A program made the translations under genes and the position numbers. The notes under the pieces were generated by a model that did no database searches, was not told the DNA's origin, and was given only the letters and a program-made list of their open reading frames with translations. A stretch of DNA of 64,000 nucleotides, from NCBI RefSeq assembly GCF_000505545.1, contig NZ_AYTB01000013.1, forward strand, positions 124,001 through 188,000, read 5' to 3'. Of this stretch, positions 42,498 through 50,588 are shown piece by piece (position 1 is the first letter of the stretch; each line of letters starts with the position of its first letter). Source of the DNA: Kurthia huakuii LAM0618 (GTDB taxonomy: Bacteria; Bacillota; Bacilli; Bacillales_A; Planococcaceae).

Positions 42498-43730
42498 TTA
42501 AAAACTTTCGGTAAAAATATCGTCAATTGTTAGCTCCCGCAACATATGTTCAAATTCTTTTGTCGCTTTTGCAGCCGCACAAATGGTTACGGTAGCTGTT
42601 TCTAAATCGATATTTTGTGCGAGGTCCTGTGCGGTCAAGCGCTGTTGTGTTCCCTCTCTTGTGACGTAAGGATAGTAGTGGAATTGTGGCTGTGTGCGTT
42701 GCAACTTGCGGAAATAGCCATCTAATGCGAGTTCATCCATCGTGCGTACAGACCAATATAAATGAAAAGGTTGTGTAGGATGCTGCTTCCAAACATTGAC
42801 TGCAGCTAGAGCAGGTGTGATGCCACTACCTCCTGCAATATAAAGAAGTGGTTTTTCGAATGATGGCAATGCATCATAGCCCTTTGAAAGAAATAACGGT
42901 GTTTGGGCATCAAGTGTTGCGAGCCGTTTCGTAAATGAACCGACTTTTTTGAAAATGAATGTGTATTGTGTGTCGTGTTTATCAACAATTGTTAAGGGGT
43001 GCTCAGCTGCGCGTTGGCGAATCCAGACAGTTTGACCAATGGCTAACGGCTGATTTGTCTCGACAATCATTTCAACGATTGTATTACTGAGAGGCTTCAT
43101 TGAGACGATTGTTGCATTCGCTCGGCGTATTTTTGCGTAAAGAAGCGGTACATAAAAGCTCAGTGCGGCGATTAAATAACATGCATATAAACTACTAGCA
43201 AGTGGCGCGCCAAGTGCGTTATTAATAAAGACGACATGAAGGCCCATTAATGCGATCGCTACAAGATTGAAGTGATGAAGCCATTTCACCCAATCATAGC
43301 GAACAAATGATAATTTTTTAATATATTTTTGCAGGATAGCAGGTGTATAAAGAAGCCATTTTGTTGCTAAAAATACGAGACTTAACCCAGCAATAATTAA
43401 AAAAATCGTTTGGGCATTACCGCCATAGCTTGCGGCTTGATGTGTGCTCTCGGGATTATCGACAAATCCTTCAGCTTGATTGTGAAGGAGAATGGCCCCG
43501 ATGCCGATGACTGCTAAAATACGATGCGCTTTTTGTCCAACATGGTACGCAATAAAGCGCGGACGAGCACCTAGAAATAGAACGAAACTTAATGAGCTAA
43601 ATGCGATGGCACCAAATGATACGGCCATAATATTCCAAAATGTCAGGGCATTTGGCTGTAATACGAGTTGCCAAATAATGAGTGGGAGTGATAAAACACT
43701 AATAAGCGTAATTAATTGTGTGCGTGTCAT
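42498..43730 (-). CDS. ferric-reductase-like transmembrane flavoprotein
   Basis: A 410-residue protein. The N-terminal ~230 residues contain six helices with paired histidines for haem (YHVGQKAHRILAVIG, HNQAEG, WLHHFNLVAIALMGLHVVF). The C-terminal part is ferredoxin-reductase-like: an FAD-binding stretch ending in HPLTIVDKHD and the NAD-binding LLYIAGGSGITPALA, ending near ATVTICAAA. It would move electrons across the membrane to an outside acceptor such as ferric iron. The gene stands alone, divergent from a two-component system that may regulate it (inference). Confidence 0.88.
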   Translation of the reverse strand: MTRTQLITLISVLSLPLIIWQLVLQPNALTFWNIMAVSFGAIAFSSLSFVLFLGARPRFIAYHVGQKAHRILAVIGIGAILLHNQAEGFVDNPESTHQAASYGGNAQTIFLIIAGLSLVFLATKWLLYTPAILQKYIKKLSFVRYDWVKWLHHFNLVAIALMGLHVVFINNALGAPLASSLYACYLIAALSFYVPLLYAKIRRANATIVSMKPLSNTIVEMIVETNQPLAIGQTVWIRQRAAEHPLTIVDKHDTQYTFIFKKVGSFTKRLATLDAQTPLFLSKGYDALPSFEKPLLYIAGGSGITPALAAVNVWKQHPTQPFHLYWSVRTMDELALDGYFRKLQRTQPQFHYYPYVTREGTQQRLTAQDLAQNIDLETATVTICAAAKATKEFEHMLRELTIDDIFTESF

Positions 43731-43837
43731 AAGGCATCTACCTACCTTTCTTCTATTTATACATTGAGTATAGCCGTTAAAGCTGTTAAAACAATAAAAG
43801 AAAGCTGAAGATTTGCTGAAAATTTAGGGGGGATACG

Positions 43838-44497
43838 ATGATAAAAATTTTAGTGATTGATGATGAGGAAAGCATTACACAGTTTTTACAGATGGGCTTA
43901 GAAGCGGAGCAATTTGATGTAGTTGTGGCGAATGATGGCATGACTGGGGTACAACAAGCTAAAAATATAGTACCTGATGTGGCCATTGTTGATATTATGA
44001 TGCCTGGTATGGATGGTTATGAAGTATGTCACTTATTAAAAAAACATATTGGTTGCCAAGTAATTTTATTATCAGCGAAAGGGGAAGTAGAGGACCGCAT
44101 TAAAGGGTTGAATGCGTTAGCCGATGATTATATGACAAAGCCATTTAGCTTTGAAGAATTATTAGCACGAATTCATGCAAGGCTACGCAATGTGCGGGTA
44201 CAGCAAGAAGAAGCGTTGTTAACAATTGATGAAAAGCAAAAGCAAATTCGCTACCGAGGCGAACCATTGTTGCTTACGCGAACAGAATATAAACTTTTGC
44301 ATTATTTTATTGAGCATCCGCAAACGGTTTTATCGAAGGAAGCCATTTTAAATGCGGTATGGGGCTACGATTATTTTGGTAGTGTAAATGTTGTCGAAGT
44401 GTATATGAAAACATTACGTCAAAAACTTGGGGATACTGAGCATACGATGTTGCAAACGGTACGAGGATTTGGTTACAAATTGGATGTGCCCGTATGA
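43838..44497 (+). CDS. OmpR/PhoB-family response regulator
   Basis: A 219-residue regulator: receiver with IDDEE, phospho-acceptor Asp52 in AIVDIMMPGMDG and KPFSF, followed by a winged-helix domain (LTRTEYKLLHYFIEHPQTVLSKEAIL, VVEVYMKTLRQKLG). The ribosome binding site GGGGGG lies seven bases before the ATG. The last four bases overlap the kinase gene. It is divergent from the ferric reductase-like gene. Confidence 0.94.
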   Translation: MIKILVIDDEESITQFLQMGLEAEQFDVVVANDGMTGVQQAKNIVPDVAIVDIMMPGMDGYEVCHLLKKHIGCQVILLSAKGEVEDRIKGLNALADDYMTKPFSFEELLARIHARLRNVRVQQEEALLTIDEKQKQIRYRGEPLLLTRTEYKLLHYFIEHPQTVLSKEAILNAVWGYDYFGSVNVVEVYMKTLRQKLGDTEHTMLQTVRGFGYKLDVPV

Positions 44498-45771
44498 GTA
44501 TGGGGAAACAATTAATCCGGCGAACCATTATGATATTCATTATTTTGTATGGCTGTTTGAGTATTTTACTGGCAGGTATTTTTAAATATTCGATGCATGC
44601 GGAACAACAACAGTTAGTAGATGGTGCGGTACAGGCACTGCAATTTGAAGGTTCACAACTAACTGCAGAATCACAGCGCTTTTTAGCACAGCAATTTCCT
44701 ACAGCAAAAGTCTTAATAGATGGTCAACAAATTTTAGCGCTTCGCGGACCACATCGCAATCAATCGACGATGCGTATTTTTAATGAACAAGTACAAGGAC
44801 ACACGCTAAAAGTGGCATTTCCACTACATGAAGAAAATGAATTAATGGCAACGCAGCTCATGATTTTTACGCTCGTCGTTGCCGTATTATTCACCTTAGC
44901 CTTGTTGTTCTATCGTCGTGTGATCCGCCAAACGCTACAACCATTAACGATGCTAAACACGCAAGTACGGCAATTGTCTGCTGAAACGATGCACAACAGA
45001 GTAGAAGTGCCACACGCACCAACTGAGATTAAGGAACTTGAGCAGTCTGTACAACAGATGCAAAACCGCTTACAAAAAGCATTTGAAAAAGAATATGCAA
45101 CGCAGCAAACATTGCAGCAATTTGTGTCAGATGCATCCCATGAATTGAAAACACCGCTGACATCGATACGCGGCTTTACGGAAGTGTTGCTTCGTTCATC
45201 ATTAGATAATCCGCAACAAGTACGGCAATCAATTGAGCAAATCCATATACAAGCGACACGCATGACAAAGCTGACAGCGCATTTATTACAGCTAGCGCAT
45301 TTAGATCGCGAGGAACCTTTGCAATGCGAGCTGATTTCACTCGATGAATTAGTTGAGGATATGGCACCTGTATTAAATATGCTACATGCAGATTATACGA
45401 TTGATTATATGCTACAGGCGCCGGCACTTTTATCGCTCGATGTCATGAAAATCCAGCAAGTCATTTTAAATCTCATACAAAATGCTGTACGCTATAGTCC
45501 GCCACATACAACGATAACGATTAAGGCGTATGGTCATATATTAGAAGTGCTAGATGAAGGAGAAGGGATTGCGCCGGAACATTTGCCACATATTTTCGAA
45601 CGTTTTTACCGTGTCGATCAGCACCGAGCGCGTCAATCGGGTGGAGAAGGATTAGGCTTAGCAATTTCAAAATCGATTATGGAACAGCATGGCGGTCAAA
45701 TTCGTGTGGCTAGTACAGTGGGAGTCGGGACATGCTTTACACTTATTTTTAATGAGAAAGGCAATGCGTGA
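44494..45771 (+). CDS. membrane sensor histidine kinase
   Basis: A 425-residue kinase with helices at about 11-30 and 121-140, a ~90-residue outside domain, a HAMP-like linker with coiled-coil character (residues 141-205), the H-box FVSDASHELKTPLTSI with His216, and N, G1 and G2 boxes (VILNLIQNAVRYS, VLDEGEGI, GGEGLGLAISKSI). It overlaps the regulator gene by ATGA. The signal is unknown. Confidence 0.94.
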   Translation: MSMGKQLIRRTIMIFIILYGCLSILLAGIFKYSMHAEQQQLVDGAVQALQFEGSQLTAESQRFLAQQFPTAKVLIDGQQILALRGPHRNQSTMRIFNEQVQGHTLKVAFPLHEENELMATQLMIFTLVVAVLFTLALLFYRRVIRQTLQPLTMLNTQVRQLSAETMHNRVEVPHAPTEIKELEQSVQQMQNRLQKAFEKEYATQQTLQQFVSDASHELKTPLTSIRGFTEVLLRSSLDNPQQVRQSIEQIHIQATRMTKLTAHLLQLAHLDREEPLQCELISLDELVEDMAPVLNMLHADYTIDYMLQAPALLSLDVMKIQQVILNLIQNAVRYSPPHTTITIKAYGHILEVLDEGEGIAPEHLPHIFERFYRVDQHRARQSGGEGLGLAISKSIMEQHGGQIRVASTVGVGTCFTLIFNEKGNA

Positions 45772-45918
45772 TGTTTTTCAAGTATTGAAAATTTTTAGTG
45801 AAGGAACTTAAATAAACGAAAATAATTTCAAAAATTTAAGTTTTTCACATTATTTTTCATATATAACGAATTAACGTGCTTTTTTATGGTATACTTCTTG
45901 CTAATCACATACAAAAAA

Positions 45919-46009
45919 ATGCTAGGAGTGCTGATGTTGTCAGCCGAGAAATTCACATAATGGATTAATCCTTGAACCTGATCTAGTTTGCACTAGCGTA
46001 GGAAAGCGT
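45919..46009 (+). ncRNA. TPP riboswitch 1 of a tandem pair
   Basis: Same core as the orphan copy: AGGAGTGCTG, CAGCCGAGAA, CCTTGAACCTGATCTAGTTT, CACTAGCGTAGGAAAGC. TATACT at 45890 could be the -10 element of its promoter. It has its own terminator and is followed by a second, different TPP riboswitch before thiZ. 45772-45880 has no gene. Confidence 0.9.
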
Positions 46010-46030
46010 TGATTGATTTTTACATGATCA

Positions 46031-46067
46031 CGTCCCATGCCAGTAGTCTAGGTATGGGACGTTTTTT
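46031..46067 (+). terminator. terminator of TPP riboswitch 1
   Basis: CGTCCCATGCC and GGTATGGGACG arms followed by six T. Confidence 0.85.
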
Positions 46068-46082
46068 CATTTAATTGACCAC

Positions 46083-46152
46083 TAGGGGAGCTGTAGCCGG
46101 CTGAGATGACAACCCTTATGACCTGAATTAGGTAATGCTAACGCAGGGAAGT
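46083..46152 (+). ncRNA. TPP riboswitch 2 of a tandem pair
   Basis: A canonical THI element: TAGGGGAGCTG, GGCTGAGATGA, ACCCTTATGACCTGAATTAGGT and AATGCTAACGCAGGGAAG. It is more compact and distinct in sequence from the first copy, so the pair did not arise by a recent simple duplication. It directly precedes the thiZ-thiX-thiY operon. Confidence 0.93.
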
Positions 46153-46180
46153 GGGCTCTGTTTATTGTTCGATACAAGAG

Positions 46181-46208
46181 CCATTTCCTATGCGAAATGG
46201 TTTTTTTG
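46181..46208 (+). terminator. terminator of TPP riboswitch 2
   Basis: CCATTTC-CTATGC-GAAATGG followed by seven T, 25 bases before the thiZ start. Confidence 0.85.
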
Positions 46209-46232
46209 TTGTGATAAAGGGAGGAAAGGAAC

Positions 46233-46907
46233 ATGATTGTAGCAATGGAAGATGTCTACTTCTCATATGGGGAGAAGGCGATTTTAGAAGATCTCACGTT
46301 ACATATCGCGGCACGAGAATTTGTAAGTTTAGTTGGTACAAGCGGTTGCGGAAAAAGTACGGTATTTCGCTTGTTACTAGGGTTAGAACAGCCGCAGCAA
46401 GGCCATATTATGAAACCTGAACGCATCGGTTATATGCCACAACAACATCAGCTTATGCCGTGGCGCACAGCACTTGATAATGCGATTGTGCCACTAGAAT
46501 GTCAAGGTGTTGCTAAAAAGGTCGCAAGAGAACGTGCACAGCAATTATTTACACGTTTCGGACTTGTGGGGTATGAAACGAAAAAACCACATGAACTATC
46601 AGGAGGTATGCAGCAACGCGTGAGCTTTATTCGCACGCTGTTAACGGGAGCTGATGTGTTATTGCTTGATGAACCATTTAGCGCACTTGATGCTCTAACA
46701 CGGACCGATTTACAGCATTGGTTAAAAGAAGTTGTCACAGCCGAGCATAAGACGGTGCTCTTTATTACGCATGATATCGAGGAGGCACTCTCTTTGTCAG
46801 AGCGTATTTTGATTGCGACAACGCGTCCGATTACAACGTTTGAGGAAGTCGATGCTACTGCGAATAAAGAGCAGATTTATGCGAAGATTGGTGGGCAGAG
46901 ACAATGA
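46233..46907 (+). CDS. thiZ: thiamine-precursor ABC transporter ATPase ThiZ
   Basis: A 224-residue ABC ATPase of the nitrate/taurine/HMP class. Walker A is VGTSGCGKSTVFRLLLG; the Q-loop reads YMPQQHQLMPWRTALDN; the signature LSGGMQQRVSFIRTL, Walker B VLLLDEPFSALDALTR and the switch His in FITHDIEEALSLSERI are present. GGAAAGGAAC precedes the ATG. It overlaps thiX by four bases. Two TPP riboswitches upstream identify the substrate as a thiamine precursor, probably hydroxymethylpyrimidine or formylaminopyrimidine. Confidence 0.9.
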   Translation: MIVAMEDVYFSYGEKAILEDLTLHIAAREFVSLVGTSGCGKSTVFRLLLGLEQPQQGHIMKPERIGYMPQQHQLMPWRTALDNAIVPLECQGVAKKVARERAQQLFTRFGLVGYETKKPHELSGGMQQRVSFIRTLLTGADVLLLDEPFSALDALTRTDLQHWLKEVVTAEHKTVLFITHDIEEALSLSERILIATTRPITTFEEVDATANKEQIYAKIGGQRQ

Positions 46908-47647
46908 AAAAAATTATGCCACCACTTACATTGATGCTACTGTTACTCGGCATATGGGAAGGGCTTGCGCGCATGATTGCGTCGCCCTACATTTTGCCAT
47001 CACCATTGCAAATCGTGCAGAAAATGTGGGAGCTTCGCGAACCATTACTAACAATTCATCTACCCGCAACCTTTGCAATTATTGCAATTGGTCTTGCAAT
47101 TTCTCTCGTATTAGGTGTCGTTTTAGCGTTGTTAATGGATGCAAGTGTATGGATTGAACGTGCTTTTTATCCGCTACTTGTTATCTCACAAACGATTCCA
47201 ACGACGGCTCTTGCTCCAATTTTTGTGCTATGGTTTGGCTATACAATTTGGAGTAAAGTGCTCGTGACCGTATTAATTGCGTTTTTCCCGATTGCGATGA
47301 ATACATTTGACGGCTTGCGTAGTGTTAAAAAAGGACAGTTAGAACTCTTGCAAACATTTGGTGCAAGTCATTTCCAACAATTTTGGAAATTAAAAGTACC
47401 GAGTGCCTTACCATCGTTTTTCACAGGTTTAAAAATTGCTGTACCATTAACGGTTATTGGGGCAGCGATTGGGGAATGGCTTGGTGCACAAGCAGGGCTC
47501 GGCTATTTCAGTAAGCGCATGATGACGCAAATGGATGGTGCTGGCGTTTTTGCACCAATTATTGTGTTATCGCTGATGGCGATGTTATTTGCGGCCATTG
47601 TTGCCGTTGTTGAGAAAAAATACATTACATGGAGGAAAGAATCATGA
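46904..47647 (+). CDS. thiX: thiamine-precursor ABC transporter permease ThiX
   Basis: A 247-residue permease with about six helices. The binding-protein-dependent transport motif is QLELLQTFGASHFQQFWKLKVPSALPSFFTGLKIAVP. The opening (ILPSPLQIVQKMWELREPLL) is typical of SsuC/TauC/ThiX permeases. It overlaps both neighbours by four bases, so the three are translated together. Confidence 0.9.
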   Translation: MKKIMPPLTLMLLLLGIWEGLARMIASPYILPSPLQIVQKMWELREPLLTIHLPATFAIIAIGLAISLVLGVVLALLMDASVWIERAFYPLLVISQTIPTTALAPIFVLWFGYTIWSKVLVTVLIAFFPIAMNTFDGLRSVKKGQLELLQTFGASHFQQFWKLKVPSALPSFFTGLKIAVPLTVIGAAIGEWLGAQAGLGYFSKRMMTQMDGAGVFAPIIVLSLMAMLFAAIVAVVEKKYITWRKES

Positions 47648-48651
47648 AAAAATTAATAACTATTTGTATCGTAAGTATTTGTATGATGTTACTGAGTGCT
47701 TGTGGCAGTAGTGATGAAAAATCACAAGCTGAAAAAGGCTTAGAAGAAGTGACGCTAGTGCTAGATTGGTATCCAAATGCGATTCATAGTTTCATTTATG
47801 CAGCAGAGGAAAAAGGCTATTTTAAAGATGAGGGCATTAAACTAAACATTCAATATCCTCAAAATGTCACTGATCCATTAACGTTAACAGCAGCGGGCAA
47901 AGCAACAGTCGGCATTTATTATCAGCAAGATGTTGTACGCGCACGCGCGAATGAAAATATTCCGGTTAAATCGATTGGGCCGATTGTACGCGAGCCATTA
48001 AATCACATTATTGTGTTAGATAAAGAAAAAGATATTCAGTCACCAAAAGATTTAGAAGGAAAAACAATCGGTTATGCAGGGAGCGACCTGAGTGAAGCGT
48101 ACGTGCAATCGATGGTGAAAGCGGATGGCGGCGACCCAGCAAAAGTGAAGATGCAAGATGTGGGCTTTGATTTAGTACCGGCGCTCATTACGAATAAGGT
48201 GGATGCGCTAAGTGGCGCACTGATTAATCATGAAGTGCCTGTCATGGAAGAAAAAGGATTCAAAACGCGTACCTTTAACCCAGCAGACTATGGTGTACCA
48301 AATTATTATGAATTATTATTTGTTTCAGGAGATCAAACGATTAAAGAAAATCCAGAACTATTAAAAGCGTTTCTTCGTGCATCGGAAAAAGGCTATGCCT
48401 ATATGACGAAGCATCCTCAAGAGGCACTACAAATTTTAATGGACAAGCAAGATAAAGAAAACTTCCCGTTATCTAGTAACGTCGAAAAGAAAAGTTTACA
48501 AATTTTAATGGATAACATGGAAGATAAAAACGCAGCATTTTTATCTGATAATGCCGATGCGTGGCAACAACAAATTGATTGGATGACTGAACAAAAAATG
48601 ATTACGACAAAACCAGATACGGATGACTTATTTATCGATTTGTTGCGTTAA
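47644..48651 (+). CDS. thiY: NMT1/THI5-like substrate-binding lipoprotein ThiY
   Basis: A 335-residue lipoprotein with lipobox LLSAC (Cys18). The mature part begins VTLVLDWYPNAIHSFIYAAEEKGYFKDEGI, the diagnostic motif of NMT1/THI5-type pyrimidine-binding proteins. LTLTAAGKATVGIYYQQDVVRARAN and EGKTIGYAGSDLSEAYVQSMV follow. ATG 47644 has GGAGG nine bases upstream and overlaps the thiX stop. Confidence 0.92.
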   Translation: MKKLITICIVSICMMLLSACGSSDEKSQAEKGLEEVTLVLDWYPNAIHSFIYAAEEKGYFKDEGIKLNIQYPQNVTDPLTLTAAGKATVGIYYQQDVVRARANENIPVKSIGPIVREPLNHIIVLDKEKDIQSPKDLEGKTIGYAGSDLSEAYVQSMVKADGGDPAKVKMQDVGFDLVPALITNKVDALSGALINHEVPVMEEKGFKTRTFNPADYGVPNYYELLFVSGDQTIKENPELLKAFLRASEKGYAYMTKHPQEALQILMDKQDKENFPLSSNVEKKSLQILMDNMEDKNAAFLSDNADAWQQQIDWMTEQKMITTKPDTDDLFIDLLR

Positions 48652-48693
48652 AAAAGTATTCGCTAGTTTAAATGGCTTGTATTCCTAAAAAAA

Positions 48694-48829
48694 GAGGCTG
48701 GGACAAAACAGTTCCTTTTCCTTTTTTAGCGCTCGCCACAAAAAACCGGAACCGCGCCACAGCGCGATTCCGGTTTTTTTTATGCTCATCTGAGAGGGTG
48801 TTGTTACACGGATGTCCCAGCCTCATTTT
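48694..48829. repeat. nested palindrome GAGGCTGGGACA...TGTCCCAGCCTC with inner terminator
   Basis: Outer 12-bp perfect arms (48694-48705 and 48813-48824) enclose a strong inner hairpin AACCGGAA-CGCGC / GCGCG-TTCCGGTT flanked by A and T runs (48741-48780). The GAGGCTGGGACA motif is widespread as an intergenic repeat in Firmicutes (recalled, not searched). It lies between convergent thiY and aspA and can terminate both. Confidence 0.8.
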
Positions 48830-48836
48830 TGTGTAG

Positions 48837-50273
48837 TTATTTTAATTCTTCATGGTGTTTCGCGCGGTACTGTGCAAGGTCACCTGATATCCCCGGTGTT
48901 GTTAAACCGTATGGGCTAAGAATTTTGTCGATTTCTTCTGGTGTGAAGTGACCGTATTCAACACATAGCTCACGTACAGGTTTACCTGTTGCAAGTGCTT
49001 CGCGTGCGATGCGAGAAGAAGATTCGTAACCGATGTATGGTGATACAGCTGTAATAATACCAATGCTGTTTTCAACATAAGCAAGTAAACGTTCTTTGTT
49101 TGCTTTGATGTCTTTTAAGCAGTATTCTGTAAATACTTCAAATACGTTGTCCATAATTTGTAATGATTGTAGTAAGTTGTACACAAGTACAGGTTCCATA
49201 ACGTTTAATTCAAATTGACCTGCTTCAGAAGCCATTGAAATTGTTAAGTCATTCCCTGCTACTTGGAACGCTACTTGGTTCATTACTTCAAGCATTACAG
49301 GGTTTACTTTCCCTGGCATAATTGAAGATCCTGGTTGGCGTGCAGGTAAAATTAATTCACCTAGACCAGCAGTTGGGCCAGAAGCCATCATACGAATATC
49401 ATTTGAGATTTTTGACATGTTTAGCATACACACTTTTAATACAGATGATACTTCTGTGTAAACATCGGTGTTTTGTGTACCATCGATTAAGTTTTGCGCT
49501 AATGCATATGGATAGCCTGTATTTTTGCGTAAGAAGTTAATCGCAAGTTCGCGATATTCTAAATCAGCATTTAAACCTGTACCGATTGCTGTTGCACCAA
49601 GGTTGACGCTTAATAAGCTTTCTTGTGCTTTTTTAATACGTGTAATATCACGACCTACTACCGCTGCATATGCTTCAAACTCTTGACCTAAGCGAATTGG
49701 CACAGCGTCTTGTAAATGTGTACGACCCATTTTTACAATATCATCAAACTCTAATGATTTTGCAACGAATGTGTCTTTCATTTTTTTCATCGTCTTACCT
49801 AGTTTTTGAATCATTGAATGTGCTGCAATGTGGATTGCAGTAGGGAATGAGTCATTTGTTGATTGTGCCATATTGACATGGTTGTTCGGGCTAATGATGT
49901 CGAAGCGACCTTTGTCATAACCTAAAATTTCAAGAGCACGGTTTGCGATTACTTCATTGGTATTCATATTGATTGAAGTACCAGCACCACCTTGGATTGG
50001 ATCCACAATAAACTGCTCGTGCCACTGACCATCAATGATTTCATCGCATGCTTCAATCATAACATCTGCAGTCGATGGTTTTAGTTGATGTGTCGCAGCA
50101 TTTGCTTGTGCAGCTGATTTTTTTACAATCGCCATTGCACGAATTAATTCAGGATGAATCGTATATCCTGTAATTGGGAAGTTTGCTTTTGCGCGCATTG
50201 TTTGTACGCCATAATAAGCTGTGTTTGGAATTTCTAATTCGCCTAAAAAATCATGTTCTTTACGTGTATCCAT
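48837..50273 (-). CDS. aspA: aspartate ammonia-lyase
   Basis: A 478-residue aspartase/fumarase-superfamily lyase. The signature GSSIMPGKVNP is in the mobile active-site loop, and the segments GRTHLQDAVPIRLGQEF and STNDSFPTAIH are conserved. Aspartase rather than fumarase is favoured by the N-terminal EHDFLGELEIPNTAYYGVQT and by length. It makes fumarate and ammonia from aspartate. Single gene; a CcpA-type site lies upstream. Confidence 0.93.
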   Translation of the reverse strand: MDTRKEHDFLGELEIPNTAYYGVQTMRAKANFPITGYTIHPELIRAMAIVKKSAAQANAATHQLKPSTADVMIEACDEIIDGQWHEQFIVDPIQGGAGTSINMNTNEVIANRALEILGYDKGRFDIISPNNHVNMAQSTNDSFPTAIHIAAHSMIQKLGKTMKKMKDTFVAKSLEFDDIVKMGRTHLQDAVPIRLGQEFEAYAAVVGRDITRIKKAQESLLSVNLGATAIGTGLNADLEYRELAINFLRKNTGYPYALAQNLIDGTQNTDVYTEVSSVLKVCMLNMSKISNDIRMMASGPTAGLGELILPARQPGSSIMPGKVNPVMLEVMNQVAFQVAGNDLTISMASEAGQFELNVMEPVLVYNLLQSLQIMDNVFEVFTEYCLKDIKANKERLLAYVENSIGIITAVSPYIGYESSSRIAREALATGKPVRELCVEYGHFTPEEIDKILSPYGLTTPGISGDLAQYRAKHHEELK

Positions 50274-50384
50274 AGTAGTGTGTCAAGCGAGTAACTCGCT
50301 GACTCTCACCTCTCTTTGTCATTTAGTTTATAGTCGTCGCATCATAAGTGTAAAGCGTTCGATTGTTAAAAACAGTGCTGATTA

Positions 50385-50400
50385 TGTAAAAGCTTTTACA
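50385..50400. promoter_or_regulatory. perfect 16-bp palindrome TGTAAAAGCTTTTACA
   Basis: Self-complementary over all 16 bases, in the divergent gap between aspA and the flavoprotein gene. It does not fit the CcpA, Rex, Fur or PerR consensus, so the binding protein is unknown. Confidence 0.4.
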
Positions 50401-50444
50401 ATACTTATGATGCATTTTTCTTTCACCATTACGCTAACGTTTTT

Positions 50445-50458
50445 TGGAAGCGTTATCA
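50445..50458. promoter_or_regulatory. CcpA (cre)-like site
   Basis: TGGAAGCGTTATCA agrees with the cre consensus TGWNANCGNTNWCA at every specified position except the third. It lies in the divergent gap 172 bases upstream of aspA and 131 bases upstream of the flavoprotein gene, so carbon-catabolite control of either is plausible. Confidence 0.45.
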
Positions 50459-50588
50459 ACTAATTCGCCTCAAAAATTTCACATTTTCGTAACTTATCTC
50501 ATTTTGGCATAGTATTAATCTTTTTTCAAGATAAATAAAGGAATTTCTGCATAAAAAAGAGAATTTAATACAAAAAGGGGGCTACGAT

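Noticed and set aside
50385-50400. TGTAAAAGCTTTTACA as a CcpA site
   Set aside because: The central CG of the cre consensus is missing; kept only as an unassigned palindrome.
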